In this document: piece by piece, positions 27,857-37,055 of the stretch
How the letters are laid out: each line of letters opens with the position of its first letter
Position numbering within the stretch: the stretch's first letter is position 1
Assembly (NCBI GenBank): GCA_051649085.1
Contig: JBOFGK010000058.1
Span: 1-64,000 of the forward strand
Direction of reading: 5' to 3'
Source of the DNA: JBOFGK01 sp051649085
GTDB lineage: Bacteria > Bacillota_I > Bacilli_A > UBA3375
Length of the DNA stretch: 64,000 nucleotides
Notes under the pieces: generated by a model
What the model saw: the letters and a program-made list of their open reading frames with translations, nothing else
Told to the model about the DNA's origin: nothing
Database searches by the model: none
Position numbers and translations under genes: made by a program

Positions 27857-28121
27857 ACAATATTTTTATGTTAAGTTGTCTAACTTTAATATTGAAAACA
27901 CGGTGAAATTCTTGGATTAATTCCTGACGCGCAACTTTTAAAGTTTCAATTTTAAATCCATCTGCTGCATGGATTCCAACTTCAATCATTCCTTGATTAA
28001 AAACAACATATTTACATTCAATATTTTTGTAATTTTCTTTGATAAATTTTTTTGTGATTTTTCTTAATTGATAACTGCTTACATAAATTCTTCCATTTTC
28101 ATTCGAATCTATAACGATCAT
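27855..28121 (-). CDS. Divergent Asp23/Gls24-like (YqhY) protein
   Basis: An 88-residue protein placed exactly where yqhY sits in many Bacillota, between efp and nusB. The pattern GRIYVSSYQLRKI near the start and the C-terminal VARQELIQEFHRVFNIKVRQLNIKIL resemble Asp23-family ends (compare VxVNIHVQ-type C-termini). It lacks the usual glycine-rich central part and is shorter than normal. The assignment rests mainly on synteny; YqhY is linked to acetyl-CoA carboxylase control in Bacillus. Confidence 0.5.
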   Translation of the reverse strand: MIVIDSNENGRIYVSSYQLRKITKKFIKENYKNIECKYVVFNQGMIEVGIHAADGFKIETLKVARQELIQEFHRVFNIKVRQLNIKIL

Positions 28122-28129
28122 CTTTCTCC

Positions 28130-28690
28130 TTATGCTCTTGAAACATATTGGCCAGTTGATGTATTCACAATAATTCTTTCATCTTGTTCAATGAATAGTG
28201 GTACGCGAATAACATGTCCTGTCTCAAGAGTAGCATTTTTATCTCCACCACTCTTCGTATCCCCTTTAATTCCAGGGTCACACTGTGCAACAGTCATTTC
28301 CATTTTTTCAGGTAAATTGATTGCGATAATTCTACCTTCATTCATGACAATTTCAACAATTAAGTTTTCAATTAACCATTTGATGTTATCACCAATTGCT
28401 TTTTTATCAACTTCTAATTGATCAAATGTCTCCATATCCATCATATAGTAAGTATCACCTTCACTATATAAGTACTGCATTTGCTTTTTGTCAACAATTG
28501 CCTTCTCAATTTTTTCTGAAGTGTTGTTAAATGTTATATCTTGTAATGCCCCTGTATCTAAGTTACGCATTTTTGTTCTTACAAAAGCAGGTCCCTTTCC
28601 AGGTTTTACGTGTTGAAATTCTACAACTTGATATAATGAGTTATTATATTTAATTGTTAATCCATTTTTTAAGTCATTTACTGTTGCCAT
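28130..28690 (-). CDS. efp: Elongation factor P
   Basis: Binds ribosomes stalled on polyproline and promotes peptide bond formation. The 186 residues give three OB-like domains. The modification loop reads KPGKGPAFV near residue 29-37 with Lys-32 as the modified position in the family. The C-terminal signature FIEQDERIIVNTSTGQYVSRA is complete. An extended -10 promoter lies just upstream, so efp can start its own transcript. Confidence 0.97.
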   Translation of the reverse strand: MATVNDLKNGLTIKYNNSLYQVVEFQHVKPGKGPAFVRTKMRNLDTGALQDITFNNTSEKIEKAIVDKKQMQYLYSEGDTYYMMDMETFDQLEVDKKAIGDNIKWLIENLIVEIVMNEGRIIAINLPEKMEMTVAQCDPGIKGDTKSGGDKNATLETGHVIRVPLFIEQDERIIVNTSTGQYVSRA

Positions 28691-28715
28691 TATTATCTCC
28701 TCTCATATCATATTT

Positions 28716-28724
28716 ATTATAGCA
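28716..28724 (-). promoter_or_regulatory. Extended -10 promoter of efp
   Basis: Minus-strand TGC plus TATAAT (28716-28721), 26 bases before efp. A TTGACA upstream overlaps the ttcA stop but is only 12 bases away, too near to act as the -35. Confidence 0.65.
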
Positions 28725-28728
28725 TATT

Positions 28729-29610
28729 TTACTTGTCAAGTGGGAATTCATCATCAAATGTATATTTTTTACCGTTTATTTTATATCCTAATACAGTATT
28801 TAAATTAACGTTTTTAAGTGCTCCAAAAATTGATTTTTCGATGTTTGGATTAATCACTTTTAAACTTTCAATTAATTCTTTTACTTCTCGTCGTTTAGAA
28901 CTTGTTTTTTCGGCCGCTACAACACATCCACAATTCATTGCTGCAATTCCATTTGATTTTGTATAACGGATGATATCTTCTTCTTTTACATAAACTAAGG
29001 GACGGATAAGTTCAATTCCTTCATAGTTTGTCGCCGTAAGTTTAGGCATCATCGTCTGTACGTTACTTGCATAAAATAAATTGAGTAGCGTTGTTTCAAT
29101 AAAATCGTTGAAATGATGACCTAGTGCTAATTTGTTACAACCCTTTTGTTGGGCAAATTCATATAAGCTCCCACGACGCATTTTCGCACATAAATAGCAA
29201 GGATAGTCTTTAGCAATTTTATCAACAATTGCGAAAATTTCTGTATCAAATACTTCTAAATCAATCCCTAACTTTTTTGCATTTGTAACTAATAAATCAT
29301 AATTACTTTGATTAAAACCAGGATTCATCGCAATAAATACAAGTTCGAATTTTATTTGTCCGTGTCGCTTTAATTCTTGAAGAAGTTTAGCCATGAGTAA
29401 ACTATCTTTTCCACCTGAAATACAGACTGCTATTTTATCACCTTCACTAATTAAATTAAACTCTTTAATACCTTTTATAAAGGGAGTCCACAACTCTTTA
29501 CGATATTTTTTAATCAATGAACGTTCAATTTCTTCTAAGGGTGCCATCGCTTTTGTTACTTCGACTGTATTACAGTATTTGTTTAAATTATCTAATAAAC
29601 TTGTACTCAT
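28729..29610 (-). CDS. PP-loop ATPase, TtcA-like tRNA thiolation protein
   Basis: A 293-residue ATP-pyrophosphatase. The PP-loop CISGGKDSLLMAKLL near residue 63 adenylates the tRNA base. PCYLCAKMRRG near 137 supplies a CxxC pair and MNCGCVVA near 224 a third cysteine, the set used by TtcA-group enzymes for an Fe-S cluster and 2-thiocytidine formation. Its exact tRNA target is not certain. It overlaps nif3 by one base. Confidence 0.85.
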   Translation of the reverse strand: MSTSLLDNLNKYCNTVEVTKAMAPLEEIERSLIKKYRKELWTPFIKGIKEFNLISEGDKIAVCISGGKDSLLMAKLLQELKRHGQIKFELVFIAMNPGFNQSNYDLLVTNAKKLGIDLEVFDTEIFAIVDKIAKDYPCYLCAKMRRGSLYEFAQQKGCNKLALGHHFNDFIETTLLNLFYASNVQTMMPKLTATNYEGIELIRPLVYVKEEDIIRYTKSNGIAAMNCGCVVAAEKTSSKRREVKELIESLKVINPNIEKSIFGALKNVNLNTVLGYKINGKKYTFDDEFPLDK

Positions 29611-30683
29611 TAAATCACCTCAAATGGATCTGGATCTACTTCCGAAGAAATCGCTGTAATGTCTTCACTAATCATATTAATAAAGTCGGCCATTGCATCA
29701 TTAAATACAAGTTCCGCAACATGTCCAATATCAATTAATGCTATCCCTAAATCAAGTGCTGCACGGGCATCATGAAATTTAACATCACCAGTCACTAAAA
29801 CATCGCATTTATTTTGCCTAGCAGCTTCTAAATAATCACAACCAGCTCCACCAACAACTGCAACACGACTAATAATTTTTTCCAAATCTCCTGTAATTTT
29901 TAAGTGATCAAGTCCAAATTTCTTTTTTAAATCTTTAGCAAAGTGTTCTAGCGTTTTAGGTTTGATTTGACCATAACGACCAATTCCCAACATTGTACGA
30001 TTACTATTTAGTTGATTCGAGATGAAGCAAACACGTTTTTTTGTTTTTTTATTGTAAATTGACAATTTCTTTTTCAAAAGAATTTCTTGTTCATCACTTA
30101 GATTAGCTTCTAAAATTATAACATCATGTTCAGACTCTTCGTTTTCATTTGTTTTTTCAAGCTTAATTTTCGGATACATATAAACTTCTACTAAATTTTT
30201 AGAAGTATGTCCAGCACCAATTAGTCGCATAATATTAATAATATCTTCGACATTACTTTCTGAAAGTTCTATTTGGATATTATTAAGTTTTATTGGAACG
30301 CTAGGTGCTAAAACAAATTGTTTATTTAATCCAATAATTTCTGCTAACCAATCGTTCATTCCGTTATTAGCGATGTCAGCATTTGTATGAACTACATAAA
30401 CAGCAATGTCTGCTTTAATTAATCTAACAATACGTCGATTACTAATGCTGTTAGTTGCAAGTGTTTTAAGCGGTTTGAAAATAACTGGATGATGGACAAC
30501 AATCACATCAATTTTCTTTTCAATTGCTTCATCAACTACTTCATCTGTAATCTCAAGTGCAGTTAAAATTCGATTTACTTCTTTGTTACTTCCACCCAAT
30601 TGTAATCCGACATTATCCCAATCTTCACTTATATGTGTTGGGTAAAAAAAGTCGAGTGTATTAATTAATTCATATAATTTCAT
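29610..30683 (-). CDS. Nif3-like dinuclear metal-centre protein (YqfO type)
   Basis: A 357-residue member of the Nif3/DUF34 family. Metal ligands are visible in VVHHPVIFKPL near residue 65 and in VTGDVKFHDAR...IDIGHVAEL near 310-335. A central insertion (about 125-220) resembles the PII/CutA-like domain of Bacillus YqfO. Biochemical role is unresolved. Start at 30683 is chosen because GGAGG lies three bases upstream and the gene then overlaps trmK by 14 bases. Confidence 0.9.
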   Translation of the reverse strand: MKLYELINTLDFFYPTHISEDWDNVGLQLGGSNKEVNRILTALEITDEVVDEAIEKKIDVIVVHHPVIFKPLKTLATNSISNRRIVRLIKADIAVYVVHTNADIANNGMNDWLAEIIGLNKQFVLAPSVPIKLNNIQIELSESNVEDIINIMRLIGAGHTSKNLVEVYMYPKIKLEKTNENEESEHDVIILEANLSDEQEILLKKKLSIYNKKTKKRVCFISNQLNSNRTMLGIGRYGQIKPKTLEHFAKDLKKKFGLDHLKITGDLEKIISRVAVVGGAGCDYLEAARQNKCDVLVTGDVKFHDARAALDLGIALIDIGHVAELVFNDAMADFINMISEDITAISSEVDPDPFEVI

Positions 30684-31356
30684 GTTCCTCCATTTGAACA
30701 TTTTCTTTTATTAAGGCTATTTTTTCCGTTAGTTTGTCATTTTTAATTGGTAGCTGATTATTAATTTTAGTTAGATGATTATATTCTGCTGTCCACATTT
30801 GAATAAATTCATTACTTTGTTCGGTTAATAATCTAGGCCCAAACATTAATTCGGCTTTACTTAATGTAAATTGTTTGCTCACAAATTGACACTCAATGAT
30901 TTCATAATATTTTTTTCTCTCTTTAACTACTTTTTCAGTCATGATTTGAAAATTATTAGCTTGTAAAAATTCACGTAATTCATAGAGACCGTTGTTGGCT
31001 TGAAGTAAAATCTGTTTATTTTTGAATTTTGATAATTGCGATTTCATAATATTAGAAATAGTATTCCCACCCATTCCTGCAATTATAATTGTCTGATATT
31101 GTTGAATAAATTCTTCATCAACATTTATTAATCCATCGCTTTTTACTGCTTTAATTTGGTCTTTAAGTCCAAAACTTAAAATGCTTTTTTGGGCATTATT
31201 AAGTGGTCCTTCTGTAACTTCAACTGCTAGTCCTTGATGTTCTAAGCTTTGTTTACAAAAATCAATTAATAAATACGCATGATCGGTTCCAATATCGATA
31301 ACACTTTTACTCTTAATTAATTTTTTTACTGCTTTTAATCGTTTATCTAATAGCAT
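30670..31356 (-). CDS. trmK: tRNA (adenine-22-N1)-methyltransferase
   Basis: SAM-dependent enzyme that methylates A22 of tRNA in Bacillota and Mollicutes. The 228 residues show the SAM-binding VIDIGTDHAYLLIDFC near residue 20 and the family motif IIIAGMGGNTISNIM near 90. It lies between rpoD and nif3, the common order in the lineage. Confidence 0.93.
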   Translation of the reverse strand: MLLDKRLKAVKKLIKSKSVIDIGTDHAYLLIDFCKQSLEHQGLAVEVTEGPLNNAQKSILSFGLKDQIKAVKSDGLINVDEEFIQQYQTIIIAGMGGNTISNIMKSQLSKFKNKQILLQANNGLYELREFLQANNFQIMTEKVVKERKKYYEIIECQFVSKQFTLSKAELMFGPRLLTEQSNEFIQMWTAEYNHLTKINNQLPIKNDKLTEKIALIKENVQMEEHEII

Positions 31357-31362
31357 ATTTAC

Positions 31363-33300
31363 CTACATGTATAAGTCAAGACGTTCTTTTTCCGCATACG
31401 ATTTTAGTTTACGTCTTCCTTTGCTTTCTATTTGTCTAATTCTCTCTCTAGTTACATTAAATAACATTCCAACTTCTTCAAGTGTTAATGGTTTAACAAT
31501 TCCTTCAGTTAATTTGTTGACTTTTTCTAAAATTCCAATTTCTTCAGTGATGATTTCAATGTTACTTTTAATGAAATTAATATTATTTTCGCGAACTTGT
31601 TCAAGAATTTTTTCTAATTTTTCACACTTTTCATTTTCTTTTTCTTTGTTTTTGATAATCATACGCTCATATTGCTTGCGCTTAGTGTTAAACTTATAAT
31701 TATTTTGTTTAATGCGTTTTTTAAACTTAACTTTTTGACGCTGAGATAAATGTTCAGCCTCTTCAATTACATGTTCAAATTCTTCTAAATCAATGTAGTC
31801 ATTTTCAAGTAGTAATAGAATATTTTTCAAAATAGCTACACGATCATGTAATTGTTCATAATTTAAGTCATACAATCCATAGCGATATTTAATTACTTCT
31901 CCTTCTCGATCAGGAATTTCTTCAATAATATCTAAGATTTTACTTTTCAATTCATTCATCTCACTATAGCTTTCTTGACCTTGATTTTTCGTATCTTCAA
32001 TGAATGATTCAAGTGACGAGTTATCTTCACCAACTGGCATTTCTAACGCAATTGGATCACGAGCAATTTTGAAAATTTCTTTTACTTGTTCTTCCGTCAT
32101 CGGTGGCGAGACATGCATTCCAATTTCTGCAAACGAAGCTTCTTGACCATATTTTTGCACAAGCTCACGTTGAACTTTTGTAACTTTGTTAATTGTTTCA
32201 ACCATATGTACAGGTACACGAATAACTCTCGATTTATCCGCAATTGCACGAGTAATTCCCTGGCGTACCCACCATGTTGCATATGTAGAAAATTTAAATC
32301 CAGTGTGGTAATCATATTTATCGATTGCTCTAATTAGTCCAACTGTTCCTTCGTGAATTAAGTCAATCAAGTCAAGTCCACGATTAATATATTTTTTCGC
32401 AACTGAAACAACTAATCGTTTATTTGAAAGTGAAAGCATTTCACGAGCCTCTTGAGCTTCTTTTATTTGAGTAGGTGTTGCTTTATCACCAAGTTGACGC
32501 GTATCGAAAATTACTTTTCCTAATTTAAGTTCTGTTGATTTTGTTAGTAGTGGATATTGATTAATTGATGACAGGTATTGACGCACTAAATCCGATGATT
32601 GACGTTTTTCTACCCCTTTAGTTAGCTCTTCAATTTGGAAATCTAAGTTTTTCCCATCAAAATCTCCACTCATTTTTAAAAGCGCAATCTCATTAGCAAA
32701 GTCATCATTTGTATAATTTACAATAATATTTTTCTTTTCTAAATGATTCTCAGCTTTAACAAAAAAGACTTTTTCATACATAACACCAAATGAGTTAGAT
32801 AATTCTAAATCTAGGGTCACATCATCCAGAATATTTCCATTATTCCTTGCTGCTTGGATTAAACGATCAACAATTTTTTCAATTGTTCTCTCTTCAGCTT
32901 TTGTAAAAATGCGTCGTTCAAAATCGTCATTTTCATCATCAATAAATTCCATGTTATCAATTTCTTCAAGCATTATATCTGACATTTTACGGTGTTGTAA
33001 ATCTAAATTAGGTACTTCTTCTGCTTCATAGTCTTCACTTGCAATATTTAATTTAGTAAAGTCGTTAATTATTAAATTTATAATTTCATTTTTCTTATAT
33101 CCTGATGAAATTTTAACATCTAACAAATTTGTTAATTCTTTTAGATTAAGAACTTTGATTTCATTTAAATGTTCTTGATTAAAACTTTGAAAAACATATT
33201 TTACTAGTTCTTCTTGATCACTATCTTCAGGTATTTTTTTTCCGAGTAACTTTAATATTTCTGTTAATTCTTCAACTTTTAAGCTTGTTATTTTTTTCAT
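31363..33300 (-). CDS. rpoD: Primary sigma factor RpoD/SigA with a large region-4 insertion
   Basis: Housekeeping sigma factor, 645 residues against roughly 370-380 in Bacillus SigA. Residues 1-81 contain two repeats resembling Rho-N/SAP helix-extended-loop-helix modules, followed by an acidic stretch and a diverged region 1.1 (about 138-200). Region 1.2 starts near 237 (DLVRQYLSSI). Region 2 is canonical (NKRLVVSVAKKY, FKFSTYATWWVRQGI, 293-350), as is region 3. Region 4.1 (IPDREGEVIKYRYGL, 462-476) is separated from region 4.2 (LTLEEVGMLFNVTRERIRQIE, 605-625) by about 125 charged, probably helical residues (481-604). The frame is intact, so it appears functional. It lies downstream of dnaG. 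Confidence 0.95.
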   Translation of the reverse strand: MKKITSLKVEELTEILKLLGKKIPEDSDQEELVKYVFQSFNQEHLNEIKVLNLKELTNLLDVKISSGYKKNEIINLIINDFTKLNIASEDYEAEEVPNLDLQHRKMSDIMLEEIDNMEFIDDENDDFERRIFTKAEERTIEKIVDRLIQAARNNGNILDDVTLDLELSNSFGVMYEKVFFVKAENHLEKKNIIVNYTNDDFANEIALLKMSGDFDGKNLDFQIEELTKGVEKRQSSDLVRQYLSSINQYPLLTKSTELKLGKVIFDTRQLGDKATPTQIKEAQEAREMLSLSNKRLVVSVAKKYINRGLDLIDLIHEGTVGLIRAIDKYDYHTGFKFSTYATWWVRQGITRAIADKSRVIRVPVHMVETINKVTKVQRELVQKYGQEASFAEIGMHVSPPMTEEQVKEIFKIARDPIALEMPVGEDNSSLESFIEDTKNQGQESYSEMNELKSKILDIIEEIPDREGEVIKYRYGLYDLNYEQLHDRVAILKNILLLLENDYIDLEEFEHVIEEAEHLSQRQKVKFKKRIKQNNYKFNTKRKQYERMIIKNKEKENEKCEKLEKILEQVRENNINFIKSNIEIITEEIGILEKVNKLTEGIVKPLTLEEVGMLFNVTRERIRQIESKGRRKLKSYAEKERLDLYM

Positions 33301-33329
33301 TTTACTCCTAATTCAGATTTTTATCGTAA

Positions 33330-35039
33330 TTACAATTTTTTAAATAAATTCCATTTACTATTTTTTCTTTTTTGCTCGTTATTAAGTAAGTTATCTATAT
33401 CTATATTTTCCTCAAATAAATACTTTTTCTTTATTTGATCTATTTGTTGTGCCACAACTGGATTTTTGTCAATAAATTCAATGTAATCAAATTGACTTTC
33501 AATTGAAGATGTATAATATTCTGTTAATGCAATATATAGCTCATTACAACGTTTAAATTTAAAATTATTAGCTCTAATTTTCTGTTGTATTTGCTCAAAC
33601 ACTTGTTTGTTGGATAACATTTCCGATAACAAATAATCTTCAATATCAGCAAATTCAACATTTTTCACCCGCTTGTTTATCACCTGGTTTTGTGCCTGAA
33701 ATTGTGATTCTAATTCGATTGGTAAAGACTGATCATTTTCAAGTGATTCAAATTCATCAATAAATACAGGTTTTTGTTCGAATTTTATATTGTCAGCTAT
33801 CTTCATTAATATTTCTGGTCGTACTTGAGTAAGTTCTGCAACTTGATCAATAATCAGCATTTTTGTTATTTCATTATATTTAGTTAATCCATAAAGAACT
33901 TCATCAATATATTGTTGTTTGTATGTTAAATTACTCAAATCAAATTGTCCACTGTAAAATTGAATTGCAAATTCGTTATAACTCAAAGCATTATCAAGTA
34001 AATTTTGAAAGTCTGTTGTAGTGAATTTTTCTAAATACTCATCCACATCCTTGGCACCTTTCATTTCTACAATTCGAACTTCAAACTTAGTCATTAGTAA
34101 TCTTTTTGCAAGTTTTGCTGTTGTACTTTGACCTGCATTATCATTATCAAGACATAATGTAATTTTAGAAACTTTTAATTGTTCTAACATTTTTACGTGA
34201 TTGGTAGTTAGAGCAGTTCCCATCAAAGCAATGGCATTTTTAAAGCCTTTTTCTGCAAGTCTTATGACATCAAAGAACCCTTCAACAATGATCAATTGAT
34301 CATCAGCATATTCTTTTGCTCGGTGAAAATTATAAAGCAAACGATTTTTATTGAAAACTTTGCTATCAAGTGAATTAATATATTTAATATTTGAATTCCC
34401 AATAGTTCTCCCTGAAAAACCAACTACATCGCCATATTGATCAAAAATCGGAATTACTAAACGACCACTAAAACTATCACGTCCTTTGTTAGAAAATATT
34501 TTTAATTGTTCAATTGTATACTGTGTATAATTCTCTTCTTTTTCAATTTTAAAGTCCAAATAGCGTCTTAAATTTTCCGAATCATTTGGAGAAAAACCTA
34601 ATTTATACTCAGAAATAACTTCAAACGAATAATTTCTTTTAGCTAAATAATCTTCAGCAGCTTCTGCTTCTTCACTTGCAAGCAAGTTAGTATGGTAAAA
34701 ATCTAGTAAATCTTCCATTAAAAATTTTTCAGCTGTTTTAACACTTTTTTTTACAACCGTTTGTTCAATTTGAATGTTATTTTGTTCAGCAATTTTCTTT
34801 AGGGCAAGATTATAGGGGATTTTTTCAAATTTCTCCACAAAATTAATTGCATTACCACCAGTATTACAGACAAAACATTTAAAAATACGTTTATCATTAT
34901 TAACGGTTAATGAGGGAGATGTATCATCATGAAAAGGACAAATACCAACATAATTTGCGCCTTTTTTTTCAAGTTCAATGTATTGATTTACGACATCAGC
35001 AATATTTATATTTTCAACAATTTTTGTTGTATTATTCAT
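33330..35039 (-). CDS. dnaG: DNA primase
   Basis: Synthesises RNA primers at the replication fork. The 569 residues begin with the zinc-binding domain (CPFHDDTSPSLTV...CFVCNTGG, near 34-60). The TOPRIM core follows (IIVEGFFDVIRLAEKG near 245 and LCLDNDNAGQSTT near 290), with a C-terminal helicase-binding region. Start placed at 35039, where AAGGA lies eight bases upstream and overlap with the DnaD-like gene is 8 bases; the open frame extends 42 bases further. Confidence 0.95.
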   Translation of the reverse strand: MNNTTKIVENINIADVVNQYIELEKKGANYVGICPFHDDTSPSLTVNNDKRIFKCFVCNTGGNAINFVEKFEKIPYNLALKKIAEQNNIQIEQTVVKKSVKTAEKFLMEDLLDFYHTNLLASEEAEAAEDYLAKRNYSFEVISEYKLGFSPNDSENLRRYLDFKIEKEENYTQYTIEQLKIFSNKGRDSFSGRLVIPIFDQYGDVVGFSGRTIGNSNIKYINSLDSKVFNKNRLLYNFHRAKEYADDQLIIVEGFFDVIRLAEKGFKNAIALMGTALTTNHVKMLEQLKVSKITLCLDNDNAGQSTTAKLAKRLLMTKFEVRIVEMKGAKDVDEYLEKFTTTDFQNLLDNALSYNEFAIQFYSGQFDLSNLTYKQQYIDEVLYGLTKYNEITKMLIIDQVAELTQVRPEILMKIADNIKFEQKPVFIDEFESLENDQSLPIELESQFQAQNQVINKRVKNVEFADIEDYLLSEMLSNKQVFEQIQQKIRANNFKFKRCNELYIALTEYYTSSIESQFDYIEFIDKNPVVAQQIDQIKKKYLFEENIDIDNLLNNEQKRKNSKWNLFKKL

Positions 35040-35898
35040 TATTAGTTCCTTTTTTACCAAGTAATTCTTCAATTGATTCAATTATTTCATTATCTTCAAC
35101 CGCTTGTTGTTCATATTTATATTGCGGATCAACATAGCTAGATTTTTCCTTGTTTAAAAGTTCTTTCTTTTCACGGATATATAGGACTGCTTCATTTACT
35201 GTATTAATTTTAGCTTTTTGCCAATCACTTAATAAAATATTCACAAATTTAAAATTTAAATTGTTGTAAATTGACGAAGTAATTGCATAATCAATCGCTA
35301 AATTGATTAATGTTACATCATATCTCTTAGTTTCAATCAACTCAAAAACCTCTTCAAAAATTTCAATTTTCAATTCAATTTGATTCAAGCAAATTATTTC
35401 TAATGGATCAAATGTTTGTAAATAATGTAAATAATCTTCTTCTGAATTAATAACAATTTTATTTGAAAATTCATTTTCGTAATCACGAAATGCAATTTGA
35501 CACAAACGATATTTATATTGTTGTTCTGTAATTTTATGCGTTTGCAATTCAGTTTTTAGTTGTTGCTCTAGTAACGGACTTAATTTAAAAACTGCTCCAA
35601 CATTTGACATATCTTTATGCAAATAATATTCAGTTTGAGTTGTAATTTCACTTAAAAACACTGTAAAATTAATCATTCCATCAGTTGTTTTTAATTGATA
35701 TTTCAGTAACTCTCGTTTCTCGAATTCCAAAAGCATTTCTTTGAATTCTCCAAGAGTCAAATTTGCTCTTTCAGCAAAATCAGTAAATGGTAATTCTGGT
35801 TGGTTCAAATATTCACAAATAAGTGCATAGTAGCCAAATTCGCTAATATTTTGTAGATTGATCTTTTGCTTTTTTCCAAAAAACTGAACTTTCACCAT
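35032..35898 (-). CDS. DnaD/DnaB-family primosome protein (probable)
   Basis: A 288-residue protein with an N-terminal winged-helix-like half (about 20-105) and a C-terminal segment LAIDYAITSSIYNNLNFKFVN...WQKAKI (about 200-230). This matches the DnaD/DnaB_2 domain pattern of a helical segment, then an aromatic and an ILxxW motif. These proteins load the replicative helicase in Bacillota. Position directly upstream of dnaG, overlapping it, supports a replication role. Whether it is DnaB-like or DnaD-like cannot be settled by eye. Confidence 0.68.
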   Translation of the reverse strand: MVKVQFFGKKQKINLQNISEFGYYALICEYLNQPELPFTDFAERANLTLGEFKEMLLEFEKRELLKYQLKTTDGMINFTVFLSEITTQTEYYLHKDMSNVGAVFKLSPLLEQQLKTELQTHKITEQQYKYRLCQIAFRDYENEFSNKIVINSEEDYLHYLQTFDPLEIICLNQIELKIEIFEEVFELIETKRYDVTLINLAIDYAITSSIYNNLNFKFVNILLSDWQKAKINTVNEAVLYIREKKELLNKEKSSYVDPQYKYEQQAVEDNEIIESIEELLGKKGTNNE

Positions 35899-36737
35899 TA
35901 TTTCACTCTTTTCTTTATTCTTTCAATTATTTTTCTTAATTCAGGGTAATCAGCTAATTTAGAAATTAAAGTAGAATATTCTTTTTCAAATAACATTTCG
36001 AGTTCAAACTTAGTATAAAAATCAACATAAGTTTTTTTGGCATTTACACGATCTTGTCCAACTTCCTTACCAATCTCTTCGAATTTCCCATATAAATCCA
36101 AGTAATCATCTTGTATTTGAAATAAGCAACCTAATTTTGCTCCCACTTCTTTAAAAAAGTCCACTTGCGCTTGACGATTCGAAGCAATACATGCAAGTTC
36201 AAGTGGCAACATAATCAAACGCGCTGTCTTTTGATAATTAATCTTTTCAAGTATTTCTAAACTAATCTCTGTGTTTTCATTTTTCAAATCAATTACTTGG
36301 CCATTAATCATTCCGCAATTTGCACCGATCGCTGAAATGAAATGCTCAAGCATCTTCACTTTAATTTCAGCACTTAGGGGCGATTTTAACAATTCTTGAT
36401 ACGCATGTGTAAGTAAAGCATCTCCAGCAAGAATTGCTATATCTTCACCAAAAACTAAGTGATTTGTTAATTTACCACGACGATAATCATCATTATCAAG
36501 GGCAGGTAAATCATCATGAATTAATGAGTATGTATGAATCATTTCAATTGCTGCTCCAACACAAAAAAAGTTGTCAACTTTTTCTTCAGCAAAGTCAGTT
36601 AACAAACTAAAAAACAGTATCGGCCTAAGCTGTTTACCATTTGAGATTAGTGAATAATTAATTGAGTCTTTCAGCGATTTTTCAATTTCATATTGCTCAA
36701 AAACATTTGTCAAATATTCATTAAATTGTTCTTGCAT
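35898..36737 (-). CDS. ispA: Geranyltranstransferase / farnesyl diphosphate synthase
   Basis: Short-chain prenyl diphosphate synthase; condenses IPP with DMAPP and GPP. The 279 residues carry both Asp-rich motifs: LIHDDLPALDNDD near residue 75 and QIQDDYLDLYGK near 210. The length and motif pattern suit FPP synthase of Bacillota. It overlaps the DnaD-like gene by one base. A second, different prenyl synthase lies at 49.9 kb. Confidence 0.9.
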   Translation of the reverse strand: MQEQFNEYLTNVFEQYEIEKSLKDSINYSLISNGKQLRPILFFSLLTDFAEEKVDNFFCVGAAIEMIHTYSLIHDDLPALDNDDYRRGKLTNHLVFGEDIAILAGDALLTHAYQELLKSPLSAEIKVKMLEHFISAIGANCGMINGQVIDLKNENTEISLEILEKINYQKTARLIMLPLELACIASNRQAQVDFFKEVGAKLGCLFQIQDDYLDLYGKFEEIGKEVGQDRVNAKKTYVDFYTKFELEMLFEKEYSTLISKLADYPELRKIIERIKKRVK

Positions 36738-36740
36738 CTT

Positions 36741-37031
36741 TTAAAGTTCCATTTCTTCGGCATCAAAAGTATTAAACATTTCTTCGATCATTTCCCATTC
36801 ATCAACAGCACTCTCAGGAATTTCGATTAAATTACCAATTGTTCCGTCTTCTAACTCTTCATACTTATATGCAAATACAGCATAGTCATCATCTAGTGAT
36901 TCAACCTCGTCGAACTCACTGGCAAGTGTCAACAAAACATAACTCTGACCTTCATTTTCGAAAGTAAATAAAACCTCCGCTAATATTTCTTCGTTGTTTT
37001 CATCAACAATTGTAATGTACTTATCTTCCAT
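36741..37031 (-). CDS. DUF1292 family protein (YrzB-like)
   Basis: A 96-residue, very acidic protein. The pattern ITIVDENNEEILAEVLFTFENEGQSYVLL followed by FAYKYEE and an acidic EWEMIEEMFNTF tail is that of DUF1292. The family commonly follows ireB and ruvX in Bacillota, as here. Function is unknown. Confidence 0.88.
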   Translation of the reverse strand: MEDKYITIVDENNEEILAEVLFTFENEGQSYVLLTLASEFDEVESLDDDYAVFAYKYEELEDGTIGNLIEIPESAVDEWEMIEEMFNTFDAEEMEL

Positions 37032-37055
37032 TTTTTCTCCATTCTCTCATCAAGA

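Noticed and set aside
28724..28735. TTGACA as the -35 of the efp promoter
   Set aside because: It is only 12 bases from the -10 and overlaps the ttcA stop codon; spacing is too short for sigma-A.
31492..31860. Intein or inserted gene within rpoD
   Set aside because: The inserted segment lacks intein splicing motifs (no Cys/Ser start, no His-Asn end) and has no start signal of its own.
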